Positions 1-5,467 of a stretch of DNA of 5,657 nucleotides are shown one piece after another (position 1 is the first letter of the stretch; the number at the start of each line of letters is the position of its first letter). Both the position numbers and the translations under genes were made by a program. Source of the stretch: Actinomycetota bacterium (GTDB lineage Bacteria; Actinomycetota; Actinomycetes; Actinomycetales; Microbacteriaceae); contig WLIC01000047.1 of assembly GCA_009702405.1 (NCBI GenBank), positions 1 to 5,657 on the forward strand, written 5' to 3'. The notes below the pieces were generated by a model. The model was not told the origin of the DNA. It ran no database searches and saw only the letters and a program-made list of their open reading frames with translations.

Positions 1-69
1 AAACCCTAATCTCTATTTGTGTTTTAGGTGTACTACTCTCATGATTCTTTAGTGCAACTGGAAACTACA

Positions 70-102
70 ATGAACCTGTGGCTGCTAACCCAAACAAACT
101 AA
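70..102 (+). other. possible 10-codon upstream ORF overlapping the metallopeptidase start
   Basis: ATG at 70 opens a 10-codon frame (MNLWLLTQTN, stop TAA at 100-102) that overlaps the GTG start at 78 in another frame. It has a GGAAA at 60-64, five bases upstream, a better ribosome-site spacing than the GTG has. It could be a leader peptide that tunes translation, or chance. It also warns that the annotated GTG may not be the true start. Confidence 0.2.
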
Positions 103-614
103 TTGAACTGAAGATAGCTGGACGCTATCGGATGATTCCGGTCTGGGCTACGGAGCTAAGCTTTGAAGTCAGACCTGGTCAGAAATTTGATGCTAGAGCC
201 TGGAAGTATTGGAAGCCTGTTCTACTGCTACTAAATGAAGTAGCTAGAAAAGAAAAACTCAAGATCAACTGGGTTCGAGTTCATTCACACTTCGGTCACA
301 AAGGTGATGTCCCTCATGCCATGGGTTGGTGGGATCACGAAATAAATGCAATGTTCCTATGTCACTTTGATAAAGAAACCATGCTGCATGAAGTAGGTCA
401 CGCTCTATCTAGTGGTTATCACGGTGACCCTTGGGCTAAACAAGCTTCAAGGCTTTATCTGAAATACCTAAAAGGTAAAGAACTAAAAGACGCAATGATT
501 GCGCTAGCGCACTACCTCTCCGGTCGAAGGGTATACAAAGCAATCTATGGTGAGAAAGCACCTAAAGCACCAGAGATTCAAAGTCTTTGGAAGGGCTTAG
601 ATCCAAAGAAATAG
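78..614 (+). CDS. small putative zinc metallopeptidase (HExxH, SprT-like arrangement)
   Basis: The 178-residue protein has no signal peptide or membrane segment and should be cytoplasmic. It carries a zincin motif HEVGH at residues 104-108, with the Glu as presumed catalytic base and the two His as zinc ligands. This is followed by SSGYHGDPW, so H115-G116-x-x-W119 sits downstream. The spacing HExxH-x6-H is one residue longer than a metzincin. It resembles the HExxH...HGxxW/F pattern of SprT-like and some phage or actinobacterial metallopeptidases. The N-terminal half (residues 20-100) is rich in Trp and His and matches no family I can name. The C-terminus is basic. The start is uncertain: GTG at 78 is the only start codon after an in-frame stop at 42, and it has no good Shine-Dalgarno. 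ATG at 132 (residue 19) is the alternative. Zinc binding is well supported by the motif; substrate and biological role are unknown. It is followed 64 bases later by a codirectional membrane-protein gene. Confidence 0.75.
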   Translation: MAANPNKLIELKIAGRYRMIPVWATELSFEVRPGQKFDARAWKYWKPVLLLLNEVARKEKLKINWVRVHSHFGHKGDVPHAMGWWDHEINAMFLCHFDKETMLHEVGHALSSGYHGDPWAKQASRLYLKYLKGKELKDAMIALAHYLSGRRVYKAIYGEKAPKAPEIQSLWKGLDPKK

Positions 615-678
615 AAACGTAATACAACAGTTCTAGATTCTCTTGGAATAGCTAGGGCAATGGGCTAGGTTCATAGAT

Positions 679-1161
679 ATGTCAGATGAAAAAGACCACA
701 TCAAGAAGGTTCTCATCCCTGGTCGCTGGGTTGAAAGAATCGAAGAAGTCTTCCACATTGTTCTAGGCTTCTGCCTACTGGTGATTGCTTGTGTTGCACT
801 TTACTTCTCAGTGACCCGAGCCCTAGAGACAACACCGTTCTTTCCAACCGGAATGATCCAAGCTATCAACGACATTCTGTTCATCATAATCATTCTTGAA
901 ATTCTTAGAACCGTTGTCGCTCGATACACCGATGGTGTTTTCCAATTACAAAACTTCCTAACCATTGGAGTTATCGCTGCGGTTAGACATATTCTCACTG
1001 TTGGAGCATCGCTTACTTTGGCTGATGGTAAATCTCAGGTTGAATTCGATCGAGCAGTGATTGAGCTAGGTATTAGCTCTGGAATAGTTGTCGCTCTAGT
1101 GTTCGCAATCTTCTTATCGAAAGCTTCAATCAGCTTGCCTACAAAGCCTGCAAAAAAGTAA
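679..1161 (+). CDS. PsiE-family (phosphate-starvation-inducible E-like) membrane protein
   Basis: The 160-residue integral membrane protein has four predicted helices at about residues 24-46, 61-81, 93-112 and 127-147, and short charged ends. It matches the PsiE-like family in length, topology and the conserved stretch before and within helix 3, which reads NFLTIGVIAAVRHILTVGA (residues 92-110). Helix 2 ends in the motif LEILRTVVARY (residues 73-83). E. coli PsiE is induced by phosphate starvation, but its biochemical role is not established, and many family members are uncharacterised. The phosphate link should therefore not be assumed here. No PHO-box-like repeat was recognised upstream. 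The ATG start has a weak AGG about nine bases upstream. The gene follows the metallopeptidase by 64 bases without an obvious terminator, so cotranscription is possible. It converges with the lipoprotein gene, leaving 18 bases between the two stop codons. Confidence 0.8.
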   Translation: MSDEKDHIKKVLIPGRWVERIEEVFHIVLGFCLLVIACVALYFSVTRALETTPFFPTGMIQAINDILFIIIILEILRTVVARYTDGVFQLQNFLTIGVIAAVRHILTVGASLTLADGKSQVEFDRAVIELGISSGIVVALVFAIFLSKASISLPTKPAKK

Positions 1162-1179
1162 CCGACCTGAAACTCTCTG

Positions 1180-1800
1180 TCACTCCGTAGTTTTTAGAAT
1201 CTGATCCGCAATTGGATTTGTGATGTTGTAATAATTCACTTCATAAAAGTTTGTGTAACTTGGATCAGTCAAACTGTCTTCGATTAGCACACCAGTGACG
1301 AAGCCATCTTTGGTATAGATAATAGTTACCTGGTTAATGTCAGGTGGAGCTTCAAAGGTGAATACTCCATCTTTTTCTGTTGGAACTGGATCAGATGTCT
1401 TGTATCCCTCAACTGCACGAAGGGCAACTCCAACAGCATTAGGGCCTGAACCAGATTCACGGTAAGTGGGGTTTTGCGGATATCTTGAAGTGGTTTTCTT
1501 AGTCGTTGGATCGTAAACAGTGTTCCACTCCAATGAACCATGGCCAATTGAGTTTGGACCTGGGTTATCAAAATAATAGGTTTCAGTAATTCCGTCAGCG
1601 TCTAGTTTTTCTTTACTTGCTTGAGCAATTGCCTTTAGGTTATCTAAGACTTTTTGGATGTACTCTGGGTCTAATTGGGCAGTGTGCTGCGTAATTGGAG
1701 CAGTCTTTGCTTTAGAACTGCAGCCAGTTAGAGAGATAGTTGAAATCAATGAGATTGCAATCACGCCAAACAAGACTTTACTGGATACTCTTCCCGCCAT
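1180..1800 (-). CDS. lipoprotein of unknown function
   Basis: The 206-residue protein starts with a textbook lipoprotein signal peptide: basic N-end (R4, K8), hydrophobic core at residues 9-23, and lipobox LTGC with acceptor Cys27. It should therefore be lipidated by Lgt, cleaved by signal peptidase II and anchored outside the cytoplasmic membrane. The mature part opens with a short Ser/Lys/Thr linker, then a probable helix (about residues 43-68). The rest is beta-strand-like, rich in Tyr, Asn, Asp, Thr and Pro, for example VTIIYTKDGFVTGVLIED at residues 158-175. I recognise no named domain. The repeated-sheet character could suit a LolA/LppX-like or substrate-binding fold, but that is speculation. 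The ATG start is supported by AGGGG on the minus strand at 1806-1810, five bases upstream. No terminator was found in the 18-base gap to the convergent PsiE-like gene. Confidence 0.85.
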   Translation of the reverse strand: MAGRVSSKVLFGVIAISLISTISLTGCSSKAKTAPITQHTAQLDPEYIQKVLDNLKAIAQASKEKLDADGITETYYFDNPGPNSIGHGSLEWNTVYDPTTKKTTSRYPQNPTYRESGSGPNAVGVALRAVEGYKTSDPVPTEKDGVFTFEAPPDINQVTIIYTKDGFVTGVLIEDSLTDPSYTNFYEVNYYNITNPIADQILKTTE

Positions 1801-1824
1801 GTGAACCCCTAATCCATGAGATAA

Positions 1825-1839
1825 ACCCAGATACTGGGT
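1825..1839 (-). other. short perfect hairpin between the SDR gene and the lipoprotein gene
   Basis: ACCCAG-ATA-CTGGGT forms a perfect 6-bp stem with a 3-base loop. On the minus strand it lies 46 bases past the SDR stop codon and is followed by TTTATCTC. It could be a weak intrinsic terminator for the SDR operon, though the stem is short and the T-run poor. It also lies 25-39 bases upstream of the lipoprotein ATG. There it could be a 5' untranslated stem-loop or an operator, just downstream of a possible -10 box TAGAAT (minus strand, 1852-1847). Confidence 0.3.
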
Positions 1840-1885
1840 ACTTCTTATTCTAGGAGCATGCTTGGCTGAGACAGTTAGCGATGTT

Positions 1886-2917
1886 CTATTTAACTAACTT
1901 GTTATCAACTAAGTAATGAGCTGTCTCAACTAATGATTGCTCGACTGGAATAAATTCAATACCAAGAACTGTTTGAGCTTTCTTTGAACTGGCATTGATG
2001 TGTTTACCCAAACCAGGTAGCACGGCTTTGATCTCACCATCAAATAGAGCTAGGAGGCGAATGAGCATCGTTGGGGCTTTGCCAGTTGGAATCTTGCGTG
2101 TAGGGAACTCTGACTTGAGGGCTTTTGCCATTTGAATGAAAGTTCTTGATCCTGCATTAGCAATAAAGCGTTGACCTTTTGCTTGCTTGCTCTTTATGGC
2201 TTTTACGTGCATAGCTGCAACATCTTTGACATCAACAATGCCAAAAGACATATCCGGTAGCACTGGGTCTTTACCATTCATAAGTCGTTCAACAACAGAA
2301 ACAGAAGCTCCAAAGTTCTTATCCAAAGGAGCACCGGCTACCAGTACTGGGTTGATTGTTGTTAGTTCAATTTCTGGTGCAGTTGAAGAGATGTAATCCC
2401 AAGCTGCTTTTTCAGCAAGTGTCTTCGACTTGTTATACGCCAAGCTGCCAATAGGGTGACTCGGATCACTCCACATGCTCTCATCAAACTCTGTCTTACC
2501 AGCAGGTAGTTCTGAGCCATAGATAGCAGCGACAGAAGAGGTAAGTATTACTCGTTTTACTCCTGCTTTGTGAGCTGCTTTTAGTGCACGCAATGTGCCC
2601 TCAACAGCTGGACGAACTAGGTCATTCTCATCCTTGGGAGAAGCAATAGGAAAAGGAGAAGCGGTGTGCAATAGAACATCAATGCCATCAAGTGCCTTAG
2701 CCCAACCAGCATCTTTTTCAAGATCTAACTCAACAAAGCTCAACTTCTTCTTTAGATCAAAGCCCGCTGGTAGGTGTGCTGCAACCGCAGCACTAACCTC
2801 ATCCGCCTTAGCGCTGTTACGCACCGAAGCCCTAACTTCATAGCTATCAGTTAGAAGCTGAAGAGCGATGTGCTTGCCGATGTATCCGCTAGCGCCGGTT
2901 AGAAGTACCTTGGTCAT
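1886..2917 (-). CDS. extended SDR, NAD(P)-dependent aldehyde/dihydroflavonol reductase-like
   Basis: The 343-residue cytoplasmic oxidoreductase belongs to the extended short-chain dehydrogenase/reductase superfamily. It has an N-terminal Rossmann fold with TGASGYIG at residues 7-14. R33 near the end of the second strand suggests a preference for NADP(H). It also has an acidic residue pair after strand 3 (LDLEKD, 65-70), HTASPFP at 84-90, catalytic-region TSS at 126-128, and the YxxxK pair Y161/K165 in AYNKSKTLAEKAAW. INPVLVAGAP (188-197) and a C-terminal substrate domain follow. The order and the HTASPF motif fit the dihydroflavonol-4-reductase / Gre2-type aldehyde reductase group, which reduces aldehydes or ketones; the physiological substrate is unknown. 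The frame is open upstream to a TTG at 2977, but that adds 20 polar residues without family resemblance. The ATG at 2917 sits directly before the Rossmann strand, with weak AAGAAAG upstream, and is preferred. It lies 82 bases downstream of the membrane-protein gene and is probably the last gene of the TetR operon. Confidence 0.88.
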   Translation of the reverse strand: MTKVLLTGASGYIGKHIALQLLTDSYEVRASVRNSAKADEVSAAVAAHLPAGFDLKKKLSFVELDLEKDAGWAKALDGIDVLLHTASPFPIASPKDENDLVRPAVEGTLRALKAAHKAGVKRVILTSSVAAIYGSELPAGKTEFDESMWSDPSHPIGSLAYNKSKTLAEKAAWDYISSTAPEIELTTINPVLVAGAPLDKNFGASVSVVERLMNGKDPVLPDMSFGIVDVKDVAAMHVKAIKSKQAKGQRFIANAGSRTFIQMAKALKSEFPTRKIPTGKAPTMLIRLLALFDGEIKAVLPGLGKHINASSKKAQTVLGIEFIPVEQSLVETAHYLVDNKLVK

Positions 2918-2999
2918 TTTGATCTTTCTTGCGTAAAGAGGGTGGGAATCTTGTTGCCATTTTTGATTGTCAGGCAAGTTTATCCTTGAAAGCTAGGGC

Positions 3000-3368
3000 C
3001 TAGCTGGTTTGCAATAACCTCTCGCCCAGAGCGAGATAAATGGTGACTAAAGTGGCGATGTGCAATGCGCTGATAACAAGGTTGCTAATAACAACAGGAT
3101 GACTGAACTTACCCACAGTAAATGGCGTTGTTAGCTGGTAAACAACTTGAACCAGCAATAGCGCAGCCACAAGAGCAGGAGCTGGCTTGAACAACAACAG
3201 GACTGAAACAACAAGTATGGATAAATAGATTGACATCAGTATTCCGCGGGCTGCTGTGAAGGCACCCCAGGTTTGATCCACAATTGGTGACTTGATGCTC
3301 ATGAGGATAACTATTAGTATCAGCACCAAGATGTTCATTGCAAGTGAGATGTAAATCATAGGTTCCAT
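3000..3368 (-). CDS. small four-helix membrane protein of unknown function
   Basis: The 122-residue, very hydrophobic protein has helices at about residues 5-24, 42-60, 64-81 and 91-114. A short conserved-looking loop, DQTWGAFTAARG (31-42), lies between helices 1 and 2, and TPFTVGKFSHPVVISN (81-96) leads into helix 4. I do not recognise the family. The few charged or polar residues inside the bilayer region (R41, Q74, N96, H103) are candidates for ligand or cofactor contact, but that is inference. The ATG directly abuts the stop of the DUF4188 gene (TAAATG). A strong Shine-Dalgarno, AGGAGAG on the minus strand at 3375-3381, lies inside the end of that gene, so translation is probably coupled. 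Its position between two redox genes suggests a membrane partner, a transporter-like helper or a redox anchor in the same pathway. Confidence 0.75.
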   Translation of the reverse strand: MEPMIYISLAMNILVLILIVILMSIKSPIVDQTWGAFTAARGILMSIYLSILVVSVLLLFKPAPALVAALLLVQVVYQLTTPFTVGKFSHPVVISNLVISALHIATLVTIYLALGERLLQTS

Positions 3369-3842
3369 TTAGCTCTCTCCTAATCTGTCCCTAGCTGAAT
3401 TGCGCTTACCGGTTGCTGGGACAAGTTCCCCGACTTTACCGAAACCAAAAGACGGCATGTTTACATACATGTTCTCAACTGCTCCTTTTGGTACAACGTA
3501 TGTCTCATGCCAAATACCTACCGCGTCTGAAGCTCGGGCAGCTTTGTTGAATGCTTTCCATGCTGGGAGATGTTCTGAATCAGTTGCTTTGGCGTAATGA
3601 AGAAGTTTTTCTGCACTTTCCCAGTACTGAACCAAGATCAAAGTTCGACTAAACCACATTTGATATGACTTGAAACCTAGTTGAGGATTTTTGTATAGTT
3701 CTGGAAGCATCCTGGCCATTGCCATAAAAACGGGTACCCACTTGTGAAAAGCCAATACATTATTGATGCGCATGCCTATTAGAAATACAACAATTCCTTC
3801 GTCCGTAACTGCCGTCATGCGACCTTTATTTATCTTGCCCAT
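3369..3842 (-). CDS. DUF4188 / af470-like monooxygenase-family protein
   Basis: The 157-residue protein matches the DUF4188 family (monooxygenase af470-like) along its length. It shows GRMTAVTDEGIVVFLIGMRIN at the N-terminus (residues 7-27), WVPVFMAMARMLPEL (35-49), LVQYWESAEKL (70-80), the W95-K-A-F-N block, the signature VGIWHETY (108-115), and NMPSFGFGKVG (128-138). H91, H112 and E113 are likely active-site or structural residues. The fold expected is a ferredoxin-like dimeric alpha-beta barrel, as in antibiotic-biosynthesis monooxygenases. The family includes the fumagillin-pathway af470 protein of fungi, but bacterial members are mostly uncharacterised. It is probably cytoplasmic. The ATG is two bases after the TetR stop, with only a distant purine-rich GAGAGAAG (3855-3862), so translation is probably coupled to the regulator. 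Family assignment is strong; oxygenase chemistry for this protein is inference. Confidence 0.88.
   Translation of the reverse strand: MGKINKGRMTAVTDEGIVVFLIGMRINNVLAFHKWVPVFMAMARMLPELYKNPQLGFKSYQMWFSRTLILVQYWESAEKLLHYAKATDSEHLPAWKAFNKAARASDAVGIWHETYVVPKGAVENMYVNMPSFGFGKVGELVPATGKRNSARDRLGES
3375..3381 (-). promoter_or_regulatory. strong internal Shine-Dalgarno for the small membrane protein
   Basis: AGGAGAG on the minus strand lies within the last codons of the DUF4188 gene, six bases before the ATG at 3368. With the TAAATG junction it supports that start and coupled translation. Confidence 0.7.
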
Positions 3843-3844
3843 TT

Positions 3845-4444
3845 CTAAAATACTTCTCTCTCTTTGGTAATTCCAGACCAGATTCGTTCCAACAGATCGT
3901 CAATGATTTTCTGATTTGCTTTTGGTCGCTTAGGGTCGTTTCCTCCAGCAAGTGTTGCAAAACCATGGACAGCCGACCAAGCGAATGCCGCTACTTGCTC
4001 AACTTCAGCTGGTTCGATAAGACCTTCGTTACAAAGGTCCAAAATTGAATCTTGGAAGACCATCCATGCCGAAGGGCTGTCTTCGCGTTTAGGAGGTTCA
4101 TCACAAGCCACAAATGCAACAGCAAAGAGCCCTGGTTCTTTAAGTGCGAACTGAATGTATGTTTGACCAGTTGCCTTGAAACGACTCTTAACGGTTGTTT
4201 CAACCGAGATAGCTTTGATCATTCGTCTGGCTAGCTCTTCACGGGCTTGCTGAGAGATACTGGCTCGAAGGCCCTCGCCAGAGGAGAAGTGGCGGTAAAC
4301 CGCCATTGGGGAAACATTGACCTCTTTAGCCAAAGAGTTGACGCCTAGGTTTTTAGTGCCGGAGGTCTTGGCTTCCCGCATACCAGCGGCCAACAGGGCC
4401 TCTTCAAGATCTCCGTGGTGATATTTCGTTTTCATAGTTCCCAT
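3845..4444 (-). CDS. TetR-family transcriptional regulator with WHG-type C-terminal domain
   Basis: The 199-residue one-component repressor has the N-terminal signature KYHHGDLEEALLAAG (residues 7-21). The helix-turn-helix reads from LGVNSLAKEV through SPMAVYRHFSS (33-55), with the typical Y-R-H-F ending the recognition helix. The C-terminal ligand and dimer domain carries FAWSAVHGFATL (154-165), i.e. the W-x3-HG motif of the WHG subgroup (TetR_C_33-like). Such regulators usually repress their own and neighbouring genes and release DNA on binding a small hydrophobic ligand; the ligand here is unknown. The gene heads the minus-strand cluster, overlaps none of it, and diverges from the SDR-like gene at 4505 across 60 bases holding two inverted repeats. 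The start is ATG at 4444, or ATG at 4435 three codons later. The first has no Shine-Dalgarno but sits six bases after a TATACT box, consistent with a leaderless mRNA. Confidence 0.92.
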   Translation of the reverse strand: MGTMKTKYHHGDLEEALLAAGMREAKTSGTKNLGVNSLAKEVNVSPMAVYRHFSSGEGLRASISQQAREELARRMIKAISVETTVKSRFKATGQTYIQFALKEPGLFAVAFVACDEPPKREDSPSAWMVFQDSILDLCNEGLIEPAEVEQVAAFAWSAVHGFATLAGGNDPKRPKANQKIIDDLLERIWSGITKEREVF

Positions 4445-4445
4445 G

Positions 4446-4475
4446 TTGACAGTATAAACATTCTTGCTGTATGTT
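4446..4475 (+). promoter_or_regulatory. candidate promoter of the divergent SDR-like gene
   Basis: A perfect -35 TTGACA at 4446-4451 is followed after 18 bases by TATGTT at 4470-4475 (4 of 6 to the -10 consensus). Predicted transcription start is near 4482, giving a 5' leader of about 22 bases that holds the Shine-Dalgarno. The -35 shares base 4451 with the opposing -10 box of tetR, so the two promoters are face to face and interlocked. Confidence 0.5.
4451..4456 (-). promoter_or_regulatory. candidate -10 box of the tetR promoter (leaderless start)
   Basis: On the minus strand TATACT (5 of 6 to the TATAAT consensus) is followed by six bases and then the ATG at 4444. Transcription starting at the usual distance would begin at the start codon itself, giving a leaderless message. 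No consensus -35 box was seen 16-18 bases upstream; that region is AT-rich (TATAAA). Confidence 0.45.
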
Positions 4476-4479
4476 TATA
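4453..4479. promoter_or_regulatory. inverted repeat, probable TetR operator
   Basis: TATAAACAT (4453-4461) and ATGTTTATA (4471-4479) are perfect 9-bp inverted arms around a 9-base spacer, centred at 4466. The left arm overlaps the tetR -10 box and the right arm overlaps the divergent -10 box. A repressor bound here could block both promoters. Location, symmetry and length fit a TetR-family operator; the regulator-operator pairing is inferred from adjacency. Confidence 0.6.
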
Positions 4480-4486
4480 GCATACA
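4468..4486. promoter_or_regulatory. second, overlapping inverted repeat, alternative TetR operator
   Basis: TGTATG (4468-4473) and CATACA (4481-4486) are perfect 6-bp inverted arms around 7 bases, centred at 4477. The 19-base length is closer to a classical TetR-dimer site than the 27-base repeat it overlaps. It covers the -10 box and predicted start of the plus-strand transcript. Confidence 0.45.
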
Positions 4487-4493
4487 CATCAAA

Positions 4494-4500
4494 AGGAGGA
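4494..4500 (+). promoter_or_regulatory. consensus Shine-Dalgarno of the divergent SDR-like gene
   Basis: AGGAGGA lies just upstream of the ATG at 4505, with five bases between AGGAGG and the start codon. It is the strongest ribosome site in the window and fixes the start. Confidence 0.8.
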
Positions 4501-4504
4501 ATTC

Positions 4505-5428
4505 ATGTCTGAAACACATTTGGTAGTAGGAGCAGGAGAAGTTGGTTCTGCCTTAGCAGCACAGTTAGCCGATGCAGGTAAACAAGTAATCCTGGTAACC
4601 CGATCTGGCCGAGGCCCAGAGCATCCACTTATCAAGAAAGTTGCTGCTGATGCCTCATCACTAGAAGCTCTACTAGTGGCAGCACCAAAGGCAGTTGCAA
4701 TCTACAACTGTGTGAACCCTCCTCGGTACGACAAGTGGGCCACCCAATGGCCGCCTCTGGCTAAGGCTTTCACAGACTATGCCCTAGCCACTGATGCTGT
4801 TCTTGTTACCTGTTCTAACCTCTATGGCTATGGCCCGACTACTGAAACTCTCACCGAAGATCTTCCACTGAATGGAACATGGATCAATTCAAAGGTTCGT
4901 GCACAGATGTGGCTTGATGCTAAGAAGCTAAACGACGATGGGCTTATCCGTGCAACAGAGGTACGCGGCTCAGACTACGTCGCACCTGGAATGCAAAGCC
5001 GTTTTGGTGATCGAGTAGTTCCTGCTGTGAAGGCTGGCAAGGCAGTTCAACTACTAGGTGGGACAGATCACCTGCACACCTTTACTGCTCCTGCCGATGT
5101 TGCAACCCTGATGAGAACAATTGCTTTAGATAAGCGAGCGTGGGGTAAGGCATGGCATGTACCAAGTAATGAACCTAAAACCCAGCGAGAAGTAGTTCAA
5201 GACATCGCTGAAGAACTTGGGATTAGAGACGTAAAAGTTGGATCTGTTCCTAACCCCATCTTGGCCATGATGGGCCTGTTCAATCCAGTAATCAAAGAAC
5301 TAAACAACGGTAGTTACATGTTCAATGCACCATTCATTCTGGATGACTCAGCAGCTCGAAAGACATTTGGCCTAAAGCCAACTCCTTGGGATGTAGTCAT
5401 CAAAGATTTAGTTAAGTCATACAAATAA
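4505..5428 (+). CDS. atypical SDR-fold NAD(P)-binding epimerase/dehydratase-like protein
   Basis: The 307-residue cytoplasmic protein has an N-terminal Rossmann strand and glycine motif, VVGAGEVGSALAAQLADAG (residues 7-25), followed by TRSGR (32-36). R33 and R36 suggest NADP(H). The SDR core continues with YNCVNPPRYDKW (67-78), VTCSNLYGYGP (101-111), the segment GTWINSKVRAQMW (124-136), EVRGSDYVAPGM (152-163) and HTFTAPADVATLM (191-203). The canonical Tyr of YxxxK is replaced by Trp126 in W-I-N-S-K130, so classical SDR proton transfer looks impaired. Relatives are atypical SDRs annotated as NAD-dependent epimerase/dehydratases, and function could be reduction, isomerisation or NAD(P) sensing. 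The start is fixed by a consensus Shine-Dalgarno. It is transcribed divergently from the TetR operon, with operator-like repeats over its promoter, so it is probably a regulon member. No clear terminator follows before the next gene, 39 bases on. Confidence 0.88.
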   Translation: MSETHLVVGAGEVGSALAAQLADAGKQVILVTRSGRGPEHPLIKKVAADASSLEALLVAAPKAVAIYNCVNPPRYDKWATQWPPLAKAFTDYALATDAVLVTCSNLYGYGPTTETLTEDLPLNGTWINSKVRAQMWLDAKKLNDDGLIRATEVRGSDYVAPGMQSRFGDRVVPAVKAGKAVQLLGGTDHLHTFTAPADVATLMRTIALDKRAWGKAWHVPSNEPKTQREVVQDIAEELGIRDVKVGSVPNPILAMMGLFNPVIKELNNGSYMFNAPFILDDSAARKTFGLKPTPWDVVIKDLVKSYK

Positions 5429-5467
5429 AGAATCCCAGAACCAGCTAGATTCCAATACGCTTGAGGA

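Noticed and set aside
1..77. Tail of an upstream gene at the left edge
   Set aside because: Frames end at 9, 44 and 52; the short hydrophobic reading of one frame is too little to call a gene.
633..655. CTAGATTC...GAATAGCTAG inverted repeat between the metallopeptidase and PsiE-like genes as a terminator
   Set aside because: Stem is AT-rich, split by a 2-base bulge, and no T-run follows.
801..998. 65-codon minus-strand open frame inside the PsiE-like gene
   Set aside because: Antisense shadow; composition follows the opposing gene, with no ribosome site and no recognisable domain.
1326..1571. 81-codon frame on the same strand within the lipoprotein gene
   Set aside because: Out-of-frame shadow of a lipoprotein gene with a clear lipobox and start; no family resemblance.
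2187..2843. Two plus-strand open frames (2187-2396, 2595-2843) opposite the SDR gene
   Set aside because: Low-complexity Ser/Ala/Thr products antisense to a strongly supported SDR; no starts with ribosome sites.
2915..2977. TTG at 2977 as start of the SDR
   Set aside because: Rare start codon, adds 20 polar residues before the Rossmann strand, and the ATG at 2917 fits the family start.
3400..3597. Plus-strand frame opposite the DUF4188 gene
   Set aside because: Antisense to a family-matching gene; the product shows no domain.
3991..4234. Two open frames on either strand (3991-4203 minus, 4052-4234 plus) inside tetR
   Set aside because: Shadows of a clear TetR gene.
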